Both the position numbers and the translations under genes were made by a program. This document shows, piece by piece, positions 1 through 13,513 of a stretch of 64,000 nucleotides of DNA (position 1 is its first letter; every line of letters starts with the position of its first letter). The stretch comes from Serpula lacrymans var. lacrymans S7.9 (Eukaryota; Basidiomycota; Agaricomycetes; Boletales; Serpulaceae): NCBI RefSeq assembly GCF_000218685.1, contig NW_006763309.1:318060-382059 (forward strand). The letters run 5' to 3'. The notes under the pieces were generated by a model. That model did not search any database, was not told the DNA's origin, and worked only from the letters and a program-made list of their open reading frames with translations.

Positions 1-2680
1 AACAGGGTCAAGATGCGAAGTTCTTCCAGCGCGGTAAGATCGAGGTGCGCGACCACCCTGGTCCTGATGACAACAATTGCAGTAATGAACACTACCATCT
101 ACGTAGGAATTCCGTACAGAGCTGCAAGCTGCAGAGTCGAAGGACAAGAAATATCAGAAGCGGAAGACAGTGCTCAAGAAAATCGTAGCAAATATCACTA
201 TGGGAAATGACAGTAGATATCCTTCTACACTTAATGCGTCTGTACTACTTCGTTCTAACGAATATATATTCAGTGTCTCCATTATTTACGGATGTGGTAC
301 AAAGTCTGGGGGCTCCCCTTCTTGAAATCAAGAAAAGTGAGTGTACTGATAGTCTGATGCCTATATCGCTGACAGGTTCTTCTCAGTGGTCTACCTATTT
401 CTTATGAGTTATGGAAGACTAAAACCGGAGCAAATACATATCGTCATTCCAAGTTTCCTACAGGTAGTGCCATATATTAGTACTTATGCTTTGTCTGACT
501 AATGCGTAGGACTGCAACGACCGTAATCCTCTCATTCGAGCGCTGGCTATCCGAACCATGTCATATATACCAATCCCTGTTGTTCTGGAGCCACTCAGCG
601 AACAATTACGACATTGCCTCAAGGACAGAGACCCATACGTTCGCAAAACTGCTGCTATCTGCGTAGCCAAACTATACGTCGCCGATTCACGGAAAGCCGA
701 AAAAGGAGGCTTTGTTGAGATGCTCAGAGACATGATGTTGGACACCAATGCCACAGTGGTCGCGAATGCCGTTGCAGCACTATCAGAGATAGGCGATCGA
801 CAAGACGGGGTGATATTTAAACTAAACCTAACTATAGCCAACAAGCTCATCGCTGCACTGGGTGAAAGCTCTGAGTAAGTTCTCTTGAAAGTCGCCCTGT
901 TCCAACTTTGACAACTATTCCTAGGTGGGGTCAAATCTATATCCTCGACTCGTTGCTGCGCTATGTTCCCGAAGAATGTGCTGATGCCGAAATGATGGGC
1001 GAGCGAGTGATAGTACAGCTACAACATGCAAATTCTGCTGTAGTCTTAACCGCCATAAAAGTCCTCCTGTATCTAATGAACTATATGGAAAATCGACGTC
1101 TTATCGACTACATCTGTAAAAAGATGGGACCCCCACTAGGTCAGCCCATGTTCATGATTTTATATATCACAGCTAACTTCCTTGCCTTGCAGTCACATTA
1201 ATATCGTCCGGACCAGAAGTACAATATGTCGCCCTTCGTAATATACTTTTGATCATTCAACGACGGCCAACGGTTCTCAAAAACGATGTCAAAGTGTTTT
1301 TCTGCAAATATAACGATCCAATATATGTCAAGCTTGCCAAACTAGAAATCATGTATAGGCTAGCGCGGGATGAGAATGCCAAGGAGGTACTGGCTGAACT
1401 TCAAGAGTACCTGCTTTCGTTTTATTCCAATGAGTTATACTGACCTTGATTTTGCATCAGATACGCCTCAGAAGTCGACGTCGACTTCGTGCGAAAAGCT
1501 GTTCGGTCAATAGGTCGATTAGCAATAAAGGTCGAAGGGGCAGCAGATATCTGCATCCAAGCACTTCTTGATCTCATAGAGACCAAAGTAACATATGTTG
1601 TTCAAGAGGCTGTCATCGTCACGAAAGATATTTTCCGACGGTACCCCGGCAAATACGAAGGTATAATCCCTAAGCTATGCGAAAATATGGATGCATTGGA
1701 TGAGCCAGAGTCCAAGGCCTCTATGATATGGATACTCGGACAATTCGCAGATAAGATTGACAATGCTGACGAGTTATTGGATGACCTGGTTTATACTTTC
1801 TTGGAGGAAGCTGTTGAGGTACGTACAGTTTGTGCAATGTATGTTTCATCTGCTAAGTCGTGAACAGGTGCAACTTGCACTCCTGACAGCCACGGTGAAG
1901 TTGTTTATCTATAAAGCCGACTCGGAAACCGCCAAAGAACTGGTTCACAAAGTCCTAAAATGGGCAACAGAGGAGGTCGACAACCCTGATTTACGGGACC
2001 GAGGATTCATGTACTGGCGGATGCTTGCTATGAATCCAAATGTAGCGCGTGAGATCGTGCTTGCAGAAAAACCAGCCATCACCACTGATTCTGATCGTAT
2101 GGATCGCGGTGCACTGGATCAGCTGTTGCTTCACACAGGCACGTTGGGAAGTATATATCACAAGAATCCTGAGGTTCGTGATCCCAATCATACCTACTAG
2201 CTTTGTATACTAAACAATTTCGAGCAGACTTTCATCAGAAATGCTGCCGGAAGAGCACTGACAGACAGTCCAGCCCTGAATGCAAATTCGCGCTCAGTAC
2301 TCGTTACTCTCCGACCTCAATTACCGTCCGCAGCCAATATAAACGTTGCAGGACCTGGGCCAATTGAGCCGCAACCAAATGTGCCTGCTGCTGGTTCGTC
2401 AAGACCTGCCCAACTCATCTCTGAGGACGCAGGACCTGGCGAGGAGCGCGATCTGTTGGATATAGAAGAGTCGACTGCTGAATCTGGTACCGGAGGTGAT
2501 AGCGGGGAGGGTAATGTGGATGTGGATGTGGATGCAGACGATGATGATCCTCGCGCAGCCAAGGCATTAGATCCATACGCAAATCTGGCTGGTGCATTTG
2601 GAGGTTATGTGGCAGATCAGCCACAACCAATATCTGGGACTTCGCAGCGCGGCGGGGAATTGGACGATTTATTATTCTAG
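1..2680 (+). CDS. APL2: AP-1 adaptor complex beta subunit (beta-adaptin), 5' end outside window
   Basis: Large subunit of a clathrin adaptor that sorts cargo between trans-Golgi and endosomes. The window opens inside exon 1, which reads [14 protein letters not shown] up to a GT at 45, so only a few N-terminal residues are missing. The following exons give the helical-repeat adaptin trunk (for example [16 protein letters not shown] and [14 protein letters not shown]), split by about eight short introns. The trunk ends near 2172. The last exon, from about 2227, is an acidic, low-complexity hinge with DLLDIEES, which fits a clathrin box (L-hydrophobic-x-hydrophobic-acidic), and ends in LDDLLF. 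No C-terminal ear domain follows, as in yeast Apl2. AP-1 is preferred over AP-2 because of the N-terminal sequence, but paralogue assignment by eye is not certain. Confidence 0.88.
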
Positions 2681-2814
2681 TAAACGGGCACTACAGTACT
2701 AATGTTAAATTCCACCAAGACATTCATTAATGTGCATCGTGTTCTTCATCGGTATTTAGATATCAATGTAGATCTGTAATCCACAAAACATACAGGGAGC
2801 GATAACGTACATGA

Positions 2815-3875
2815 TCAGGCTAGCATGGAATGGAGTTTATCAGCAACATGGGTCAGTCCTGATTTTGGTCGAAGAGAATTGTAATGCTGCGATATGCATT
2901 GAGTTAGCCACCACCAGCTAACCTTGTAAGTTGAAAACCTACCTCGCCAAGACCGTACATTCTCCTATGGTAGCTGATGAGGACAGGGCTTCTATGTGGT
3001 GATGCTTCCATTGGATTGTGGACCACAACAGGGGGCTTTCCTCCTTGAATGACATGTATCGGGACATTAAATGCCCTGCTAAGAGCCAATATCTCAGGTT
3101 CACCACCCCATGCTCCGGTATCTCTTATTGTTAGGCAATATTGCTCGAATGCCTGCGGAGACATAAGCCCTGTATTGTCTGTGGCACCAATACCATCTTC
3201 ACCACTAGCACAAGGGAGAAAGGGAAGAAAATCATCGGGATGAGTGTATATATAGCCCGATGCTGCCCGGCGAACAATAACAAAATTTGCTTCGTTTGGA
3301 GGGACTATGTTGAGTAAGGAGAGTTGATCAGCAATTGCCGAGAAAAGACAATGTCCGTCTGGATTTATCTTTAAATCGTAGGATCAAAGTCGATAAGCCG
3401 GTTGAATGACAAAAAGATGGCGGATATTGTACCTCATGGATCTGTACTCCCAGCTCGTCACAAGTACGTTTGATCTGGACCTCTTCCTCCTTAGCTGCCC
3501 TTTCAAGTCTTGCATCCGCTTCAGGATCGTCAGGAGTATAACCTTGTGACATAGCTGCAGCTTTTCGTGCCTGTGTGGTGAGCCAGAAGCTGAGAACATC
3601 AACAGAGTTATAACTTGCTGGAACATGCCCACCTGGCGTGCTTCAAAGCGACTTTTTGCAGTCTGTTTAGAGCCTTTTTCCAATATCTCTGCTTCTTTAT
3701 TGCACTGCATTTCATTTATGACGGAGGCAGATTCGGCCTGAACAACCTCGCTGCGAGAATCAAGTTCTGCGAGGAGATCATTCATGAGGTCTTCATCATC
3801 ATCCACTGGTGGGGGCGGGTTTGCTTGTGGAGGAGAAAATGCCTTTTTCATTTTGTTTCGCTTTGAACCAGCCAT
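2815..3875 (-). CDS. OTU-domain cysteine protease (OTUD6/Otu2-like deubiquitinase)
   Basis: Ovarian-tumour family deubiquitinase that removes ubiquitin from target proteins. The start MAGSKRNKMKKAF is followed by an acidic and coiled-coil-like N-terminal half, as in OTUD6B. The catalytic block is INPDGHCLF, with Asp and the nucleophile Cys, just after the second intron. The catalytic His lies in ISYHRRMYGLGE, and the family's HYNSL follows directly once the last intron (2887-2942) is removed. An uninterrupted reading would instead end in GFQLTRLAGGG, which is intron translation. The protein ends KLHSMLA at 2815. It is transcribed divergently from the aldo-keto reductase, with 293 bp between the two starts. 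Family assignment is strong; substrate is unknown. Confidence 0.88.
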
Positions 3876-4168
3876 AACGAAGAACTTGAAAGATACTTAA
3901 AGGATTTCTAGCAGTGGGGCTCTTACAGAGTTTGAGGGACCAAACACGTGATCATGACGAGCTAGATCTTATCTTATCTTTGTAACGTTTACCCACGTCT
4001 GTAATCTAATCTTGGATCGGCAGCCCATGGGCACCCGCTCACAGTTGTCTGCTGACCACAAAATATACTCTAGTTGTGTTTATAAACAGACGTGGTGAGC
4101 ACAGTCACTTGCCCCCCGATAGCAACATATCTGCTAATCACCACTAAAGTACATCATTTGCTGCAAAC

Positions 4169-5611
<1,443 letters not shown>

Positions 5612-6013
5612 TATTTCTCCGTTGATGTACTAGTATCCATGTCTCGTAAAAGCAGCAACGTCGCATTGTCGTGGAATTAAGACTTATTGAGGATATCATG
5701 ATAGCGACCATCCGGACGTTAGTAGGCGGAAAGTTTGCTTGGAAAAGTCCCGCAAAGTTGCATAAAGGGTTCACCGCCACCTTAAAGTAGATGGCGATCA
5801 GCGTAGCCTGAGATACATAAGATCAAGATACCATTGGACAATCACAATCCCGTCCAAAGAGCGTAGTATACAAAGCCAGCTGCACTGGCATATCTTTTGC
5901 TCCCGAGTCCTCGTGTTGCCACTACTATCGTGTTTCCTACCAGTCCGTGCGGTGATTTGGCCGGATCCCACTTACTTCTGACGCTCATCTCTCTTTTTCA
6001 CGTAGCTCCTCGT
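5612..6013. other. Intergenic spacer
   Basis: About 400 bases lie between the reductase stop and the next start. They should hold the 3' UTR of the reductase and the promoter of the armadillo-repeat gene. I see no gene, repeat or RNA in it. Confidence 0.6.
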
Positions 6014-8864
6014 ATGGATAATCCTACGATAAACTGTCGAGAATGTGCTGGAAAGCTCCAAACTCTGCTTGTCCAGCTGCAAACGAACAACGATACCCAG
6101 GCATCTGAGCAGACGTGGCACGATGTTGAAATCACTACGCAGAACCTTGCGAACGGTCTCAGAGTCAGGGGTGGCCCAGGTATGTTTTTTGCCGTGTTAT
6201 ATCACCACCAAAAATTTCATGAAGCGCCGAATACTTGTTTGTAGACGACAATCACACTATGCTGGGCTTGACTTCTCTCCCGCAAACCCTTACTGCTCTC
6301 CTCAGAAATGCACTCAACGGATCTTCGATTCCAACTGTGGAGCATTCAGCGCCAGTGTATGAAATCCTTCGTGTAGGCGCTAATTTGTGCATGGATCACG
6401 GTATGCATATCTTGAACGATAAAACCCACGACCCGATGTCCTTATTCTCGTAAATCTCAAGATCAGAATCGTTTTCAATTACTGGAAGCTCGCTTCCCTC
6501 AAGCGATTGTGTCCCTTCTGGAGGGCTATGCAGACACGGTTCCTTCTGGGCTGCAGAAAGACCCCCTGCCGCTGTCAATCCCGCATCTCAAAGTCATCAA
6601 AACCGCTATTGGTGTTTTGCTGAATGCTAGTATAGGTTATGGTTGGTTTTTTCGATGAAATCCTGGAAGCGCATGAAAGAATTATAACTTTTGCTTTGTA
6701 GAACCTGTTAAATTTCGTCTCACGTCTTTAGAAGTGGCCATGACCCTCATGCGACTTTCCTGTGCTATTTATCCTACTGGCTCGTGGCTGACTTCACACC
6801 CGGTAGGCGAGGTAAACTCAGAGGATGACATTGCTGAGTCTTGGAGCCTCCGAAGTGTTATCTCAAACTGGGCATGGAGAACATTATCGGAGCTCAAGGA
6901 AGATTGTAAGCTTGCATCTTATCACATTCGCTCAATTGTTTTTATGCGGGTACTTTACGTTTTCAGCACGATCGCTATTCGACCCCGATGTTTTGGCTTA
7001 TCTCATCCCATCTTTGCTCGCATATACGCCTCCCCTTTTGACGGCTCAGCTCCCTGCTTTCATCCGCTCTTCTCCCCATCTATATACCTCACTCCTCCAG
7101 ACTGATTTCGATCTACTCGAAGAATCTTGTATGCTCTTAGAATCTCTCTCTCTGGATGTCGAAGACGTCCGACTTTCCCTTGCTCGTGGGTTCAACTTTG
7201 AAGCGGAGCATCTTGGTGTACCATGTCTCTCTGCAATGTTAGACTTCATAGAGAAAGGCAGTTATCCACTGCTGTGGTACGACAAAGATGCTGCCCCTTT
7301 CGATGTCGCAGAAATAAAAAGCAAGGAGAAGGGCTTTGATATATGCAAAGCTGCAGTGATAAAAGTCGTTGTAGAAGTTGCTGGTGATGAAAAAAATCAG
7401 GACGTTCTTTGGGACACATCAGAGGAGGAGATGCCAGGTGGCGAGTTCGTGTCGCGGATGGTAGACTGGATCCGATCCTACGTCGATAGCGAAACTGGAG
7501 CAAAGGTTGAAAATCTCGGAAGAGATGATTTGGCCATTTGCGCGTGTTTAGCCTTAGGCAATTTGACGAGAAGAGGTGGGCTGCGTATCTTTATAGCTGT
7601 CTCGAGCCGACTAACACGTCTTATCTTTTTGTCAGAATCTTATGCTACGATTCTCCTTTCCCCTCCTCACAGCATCGCTTCTCTCCTCTGCCAGCCAGTC
7701 ATGCTCTCTCCCTCGACTGACATCAAGCTGAAACACAGTGTCATGGGCCTACTCAAGCATCTCTCTCAATCTTCGTCGCTGTCTGTTGCAAACCGTGATA
7801 TTTTGAGCAATGCCAAAACGATCGAGCGGGTAGTTGAGAGCGGTATATGGGATGAACGGAGCGACGCCATGGCTGAAATCGTACAGGTCAGCGCTATTGG
7901 CATCGTCAAACACCTGTGTAATAGTAGTGGTAAGCTAATCTCGTTGAGTCGCGTTGACTTGGATTTCTGATGTCATCTTTTAAGTGGATAACTCTTTCGC
8001 ATTAGTCTTTCCAACATCTGAGCAGGATCCTTCGGCGTCGACTGGCCTCTCGCAGATATTAGCACTTGTCAAGCGATCTGACACAGTTGCTGTCAAGAGT
8101 GAGGGCACTCGGGTGCTGGTTAATGTGATAAAGTCACTTTGGTCGAGTGACCCCAGCCAGCAGGATAGTCAAGCCGAGGAGGTTAAGGACAGACAACTCA
8201 AGCGCGAAATGGCAATCGAAGCATTGCTTACGCCTTCCTGCACTGAAGCTCTTGCGGGTCTCATAGGCAGAAGTATGAAATACCCCATTCTAATCAACGA
8301 AGGTGTTGTGGCGCTCAGTCTTCTCAGTACACATCGGAATGGTGGTAAGTACACTTTTCTCCCTTGTTTTCTTTCAAGCTCGGCCTAACGTACTCATAAC
8401 TATTAGGCCCTCTCGTCCTGCAAGCTCTCGTTGTACCTTTGCCAGTAGAAGCTGCACCCGCAGGATCAAATTCCTTACCACCCTCCGCGCCTCCGAGTTT
8501 ATCCGCGACTGCATCAACTAGCAGTGAATTAGATTCGCCTATCGTTAATTCTCCGACGCGATCTCGGCCACCAAGTCCTCGGGGCGCGCTAGATCAGCTC
8601 ATCAATGTACTACGGAATACCTCAAACACCGATCACGTATCGAACAATCACAGGGCTGCTCTTACAGGTTTCCCAGTTGAGGTGCGTGCGAACGTGTGCG
8701 CTTTGCTTGGACAGGTGGGAAAACAGCCGCCTGGGGAGGATGTGGAAAGGGTCAAGGATGCCACGAAAGGTATTTTAGAAGAGCTGTCCCGGGGTAGTAC
8801 GCAGTCTGGGAGAGATGGTATGTTGGGAGCGGCCGCAAAGAGAGTCCTTGACGCTTGGGTGTAA
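6014..8864 (+). CDS. Armadillo-repeat protein, SmgGDS/RAP1GDS1-like
   Basis: The protein starts MDNPTINCRECAGKLQ and runs through roughly eight exons of alpha-helical, leucine-rich repeats without a catalytic motif. Recognisable pieces are LAICACLALGNLTRR, KHSVMGLLKHLSQ, AIGIVKHLCNSS and INEGVVALSLLSTHRNGG. This is the armadillo pattern of small-GTPase dissociation stimulators (SmgGDS), which bind prenylated Ras/Rho-type GTPases in the cytosol. A Ser/Pro-rich insert (about 8450-8600) separates the last repeats from the C-terminus AAKRVLDAWV. Introns fall at about 6180, 6402, 6906, 7575, 7930 and 8344. The armadillo fold is well supported. The SmgGDS label rests on overall resemblance only; another ARM-repeat scaffold is possible. 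Confidence 0.65.
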
Positions 8865-9157
8865 GCTTGAAGGATGATTTCTTGAAAATGTTTGTACGAA
8901 TATCTTGTCAGTTCGATATGCTTTCATAGATTGGTTTTCTCCCCTTTTTATTCACGCCTCCTCCTTGTCGTACATGTTATTGAACACAAGGACATGACAA
9001 TTTTTCATGCTATAAGCCGCGGAGTTTCTGCATGAATGATTTCCCGGTAGTCGGTTTCTTCTCAAACCGGTTTCCCCATGTCGCAAGAAATTCCATTGGA
9101 GGGTTTTACGTTTGTTCAAACTCTTGTTTTATCGTCACTACATCGAATGAGGTGCAG

Positions 9158-10573
9158 ATGAGTAGTAAAGTCACAGTTGACATCTCACAGGGCATCGCGA
9201 CCATAACCTTGAACCAGCCCAAAACGCTGAATGCCCTGTTACCTGAGGGTAAGTGGCAGCCCAAGGCTCAGACACTCCAATAACATCATGATTGGCACAC
9301 ATGTCCTCCGAAGAAGGCTGATTCATATGTGTAGATTATGATGCCCTTGCTAACTCTCTGAGGGAGATAGACAAGAACGATGATGTAGTGATCACTGTGT
9401 GGCAAGGTGAGTGGTCCTTGCGTTAACTGAGATTCTTGAAGAGAACTTGAACCCACCGTGGCGGTGCCGCAAATTAAGCCAGTGGAAAGTGGTTTTGTGC
9501 GTGAGTCCCTTACTCTCTTATGTGCTTGCCCTCAATGCCTTATTCTGTTATGCATATCAAGCGGAACCAATGTAAATCGTAGCGAAGAAAAGGAGATTGA
9601 GCCTACTATTCGAGATAACTTTTATGCCCGAGTGGTGCGAGCCAACACAGATTGTGGACATGCTGTAAGACCGCAATGTATCTAATAATCTTAGACCATG
9701 TTGATTGAATGAGGTGATGTCAGCTTTACAGCCATAGCAAGATTCTTGTTGCCGCGCTCAATGGTCCTGTCATGGGTAAGCCACCGTTATCAGTTGTACG
9801 TATCGTCTCATGGTTAACCTTGGTTCCTTTACGATATTGCAGGTATAGCAGCTGGTGTGTTCATCTGCTCCTGCTCCCCCCGCTGTTATTGAATTGGTGT
9901 GACGAATCTATAGCGTTCCTTGGAAACTTTGACTTCATCTACGCCTTACCCAGCGCCTGGCTAGCCGTCCCATTCACCTTCTTAGGTACGTGTCACACTT
10001 CCAGTTACGCTGTAGCTATCATCACTTATTGAAAATTCGGCCTACCAGGTATCATAGCAGAAGGGTGCTCGAGCGTTACATTTGTCAACCGAAGTACGTG
10101 CGTTTTGCCCCTCTAGTGCAGTTAGGTAGTTACACGTGCACCGGCGCCTAGTGGGCGTCGCAAAGGCGAACGAAGTCCTCATATGGGGAAAGAAGAAGAC
10201 GGCCCAGGAGCTGCTTGAGTGTGGGTTCATCAAGTATGTATACATCAGTTTCTTGAGGGTGCTGTTTTCTTCTAGAGCGACCACTGACGAGCTCTGACTT
10301 CTTTTCTTTCACATTAGCACCATATTCCCAGATCAGTCTACAGAATCATTCCACACCGCCGTGCGCGCGCATCTTCTCAGCGAGCTAGAGGGCCTCGACA
10401 CAGCGGCTGTGCTAACGGTCAAGTTGCTCATCAAAGCTGGGCTGAGGGAGAAGAACGATCCTAATTCGGTGAATCTAAGGGAGAGTTATGCGCAGGCTGA
10501 GAGGTTTTCGAGCGGGATACCCCAAGTGCGGTTTGGGAAGATTAAGAGGAAGGAGGTTAGGCATAAGCTATGA
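9158..10573 (+). CDS. Enoyl-CoA hydratase/isomerase family protein (peroxisomal ECI2-like)
   Basis: Crotonase-fold enzyme, most like delta3,delta2-enoyl-CoA isomerases of fatty-acid beta-oxidation. It starts MSSKVTVDISQGIATITL, followed by NQPKTLNAL. The oxyanion-hole segment WFCAGTNVNR and the second glycine-rich segment LNGPVMGIAA are restored after splicing, followed by FLGNFDFIYALPSAWLAVPF. Eight or more small exons are needed. One junction keeps frame only with a donor at 9412 (caaggtga|gtgg) instead of the nearer GTGAGT. The C-terminus RHKL ends in HKL, a possible variant of the peroxisomal targeting tripeptide SKL. The 3' end faces the cupin gene convergently. Isomerase versus hydratase cannot be settled by eye. 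Confidence 0.82.
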
Positions 10574-10611
10574 GGGGTGCCGGTTTTGTATTTCTTCATT
10601 TATCCGATGAT

Positions 10612-10688
10612 AGGACGTACGGGGATTCTGATGATGTTCGTTTTTCTTCCTTTCTCTACTGAGAGGACGTACAGGGATTCTGATGATG
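10612..10688. repeat. Two copies of a 25-bp direct repeat
   Basis: The unit starting aggacgtac and ending gatgatg occurs at 10612-10636 and 10664-10688 with one mismatch. It lies between the convergent 3' ends of the enoyl-CoA isomerase and cupin genes, probably in the 3' UTR of the former. Confidence 0.8.
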
Positions 10689-10827
10689 CTGCGATGCATC
10701 GTACCGATACCTGACCTTACTATGAGGGCACAATGGGTAAAACCACATGCAATGGATAAATTAACAAGCACCACAACGATTATAAACGAAATGACAGTAT
10801 GGAAGATAACATCAAAACCAGATAAAG

Positions 10828-11630
10828 TTACACCTTTTTCAGAGAATCGTACTTCGTGCGATAGCCCAACAAAGGAGCAATAATACCTCCCAGTATGAAC
10901 AGAAGCTGCAGCCCATTCAGTGTGAATATCCGTACAAAATCGCGCATAGAATAGGACTCACAAACTTCTCGAGCCACCTGAAATCACCTGGCAGTGCCAA
11001 GAAGGCGTCTCCGCGGTAGAACGCAGGAAACATCTTGAAGGGATTCTTAGGGAAACCATCAGCGAATGCGTTTCGGAAGAAGAGCTCCTTGTCATCGTCC
11101 TAGCCATATCATAAATATTGACATATGCATACCGCTATTCCAGCGATGGTTTTCATATGAGGAAAGAAAGTAATCATACCTTTGGCGTCGTGCGCTCCTC
11201 AAAGATAGTTTCGACGCCTTTAAACGTCGTGAACGTGTGCGTTGTCTTCCTGGGGACGAGGATTTCGCCGTCACTTGGGGTGTAGACTTTGGTGACGCCG
11301 CCTATAGTGTACTCGACCTGGCCTTTGATGACTCTGAAGATCTCGGCGTGTGTGTCGTGCCTGTGTTAGCTCGTGAGTTGTGAGAGAGGTGGGACCATGA
11401 AAGCTATGAAAGAGTTCACCAGTGGGGAGGCGCAGCAAAGGCCTCTGCATCAGCAGCTACATGTATGCGCGTGAGGAATGGCTCGTTACGAAGGAAAGTC
11501 TGCAGAAGGATTCAGACAAACTCATCAGCCTGGCTGGTTCGTGCACCACGAGATATGACGCCTCATGACTGACCATGGTATGACCCTCGCCCAACTTGAT
11601 TTGATCTGGAAGCACCTCGCCGGCAGACAT
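10828..11630 (-). CDS. Cupin-domain protein with a C-terminal membrane segment
   Basis: Small single-domain cupin. It starts MSAGEVLPDQIKLGEGHTM. After two introns the metal-site motif appears as HWHDTHAEIFRVIKG (HxH, then Glu, then Gly), and the second motif as PRKTTHTF. Four ligands (three His, one Glu) are therefore present, suggesting a metal-binding beta barrel, but the reaction is unknown. The sequence continues FRNAFADGFPKNPFKM and FPAFYRGDAFLALPGDFRW. A last intron then joins EKF to LLFILGGIIAPLLGYR, a hydrophobic stretch that could anchor the protein in a membrane, followed by TKYDSLKKV. Without that intron the protein would end ILCAILYGYSH. Fungal cupins of this kind are often described as cupin-2 conserved-barrel proteins. 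Confidence 0.8.
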
Positions 11631-13513
11631 GATTGCTAGTAGAAAAACAAGTAGGCGATGGCCCGGAAACGTTGGGCTCGGATGACGACTTTGAAGGTGT
11701 ATTAAGTTGGTCGTGCTTTGATTGTTTTATGGCTTAAAAGCATTAGTTTGGAGTCGCGTAATGATCTTAGCTTAGTGATACAACGTGGTAAGCAAGCTAC
11801 TTTACTGGTTGGAGGACGACCTTCTTTCTTGCCCTGAACGGAACGCAACAAACACCGTTGAGCCATTGGACGTGTTCGTTGACCCATGAATTTACGTATG
11901 TCGTCGAAGAAAGAGATTTGTAATAAACCAAGATGGGGATAGTTCGATGTTCAGTCATGCATGATCTATGAATGTGTTTCACATGATCTATGCTTGCAAG
12001 TAATCCGACGTTATTCGGCCCATGGTGCAGTAAAAATTGAAACCACTCACAACGACGCGTTACTGCTACGGTTTACTGGATGGGAGGAGTGAAACCGCTG
12101 TCTCTTGAGCTGGTTACACATCCAGTAGATAATTAATGTTACAGGTTCTAAAATCTGAGTTCAGGGCAGCAAAAAGAGGTTGGATATGGCAAATAAGCGA
12201 TTCCAGTGGCAATCAATTTGAGTTGGGAGTGTCATTACGGCCAATTCCGCTCGATCGTGGGTGGCTGTGCATGTCGTCTGTTTGGAGAAGAGATCTCACG
12301 ATATTTGATGATTTTGCAGTCGCTTGGTGACGTCGAGGGTTCTGCGCACTCGTTATGGACACGTGTGTGTGTAGGCTTTAAGGGAGGACAATAGGGCGAG
12401 GCATTTTGGATATACGTGTACCCACGGTGACAGGGACAACTCAAACGATCCTCACGCTACGGACGTTGTCAATGGCAGCGTAGAATAGGACACAAAGACG
12501 ACAAAAGATATCGAGTTGTTAAAGGGCAACAAGGATGCCAGTAGCAGTACAGGCTAAAGGGATATATGGAGGTTTCCAGTAGAGAAGTTGAAGCACAGCA
12601 CAGCAGGAAGAGAGAAAGGTCGATGCATAAGGCGAGGGCTGGAATCAAGGATGATAGAAGACATTTACAGCATAGACGACGCATTGAGGTGCATATAGCA
12701 GTGTGGGGAGAAGATAAAGCGCCCAGGGAAGCGCTCATGTCCGAAAATGAGAGATAGATTGACAGCATTTGCTGGAATTGATGGTGAGCGCGACGATAAA
12801 TGATTCGAGTGAGGATAATTTGGGCGATGATTCGAATGCAGCCCGTCGTAAGTGGATACGGACCCGAGATGGGCAGGAAGTGTTGTGTGTGGTGAGACCG
12901 CAGTGGGCACGACAGCAAAGAGAGCTGCGGACGTGGAACACGTGAGAGGAAGAGCGATCCTTGGGAGAGAAAGACATGAGGCGGGCTGGACTTGGACGCG
13001 ACAACATGACGGCACTCCCTCGGATGCAATCCAAAAATGATGGAAGAACCAAGTGGTGACCCGCACGTGACTGGCCTCAAAGTTAGAACCACGTCTGTAG
13101 CGAGACACGGTTTCAGAACAACTCGCTCTGTCTTCTAGGAGCAATGCTAGAGCGCGCATAGCACAACCAGGTCCTCTCTATTTCAGCTCGCTATGGTTCT
13201 CTCACCTCTCACCTCGACTCGTGGGCGGCGAGGTGGTCGACCCGAGATGCACCCCGGGCAACCCCGGATGATAAGAGCGATCGTGGATCTGGGATTGCTT
13301 AGATAAGATTCTTATGTAACGACCTGACGAACAGAAGAAGCCCGTGCTTTAATTTTGGGTGTCTCTAACCTTTGTCTCTATCCACCACCATCCCGTCTCC
13401 ATTCCTCAACCTCCCCTTTCCGCTTTTCTATAAACCATATAATATCCTTCTACTTCCTGTCGCTGGCCGAGCTATCATTGCACTAGTCTACACGCCTTAA
13501 TGACTCTCTGTCA
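11631..13513. other. Long gene-poor interval upstream of the transcription factor
   Basis: About 1.9 kb without a recognisable gene. Several overlapping open frames occur on the minus strand between about 12469 and 13159, in all three minus frames. Their translations are Ser/Leu/Cys-rich and low in complexity, as expected from a C/T-rich reverse strand, so I do not call them genes. The last 150 bases (about 13365-13513) are strongly pyrimidine-rich on the plus strand, typical of a fungal core promoter and 5' UTR. A long regulatory region for the downstream factor is the simplest reading. Confidence 0.5.

Noticed and set aside
12469..13159. Minus-strand open frames of up to 207 codons
   Set aside because: All three minus frames are open over the same stretch, translations are low-complexity and Ser/Leu/Cys-rich, and no family motif is seen.
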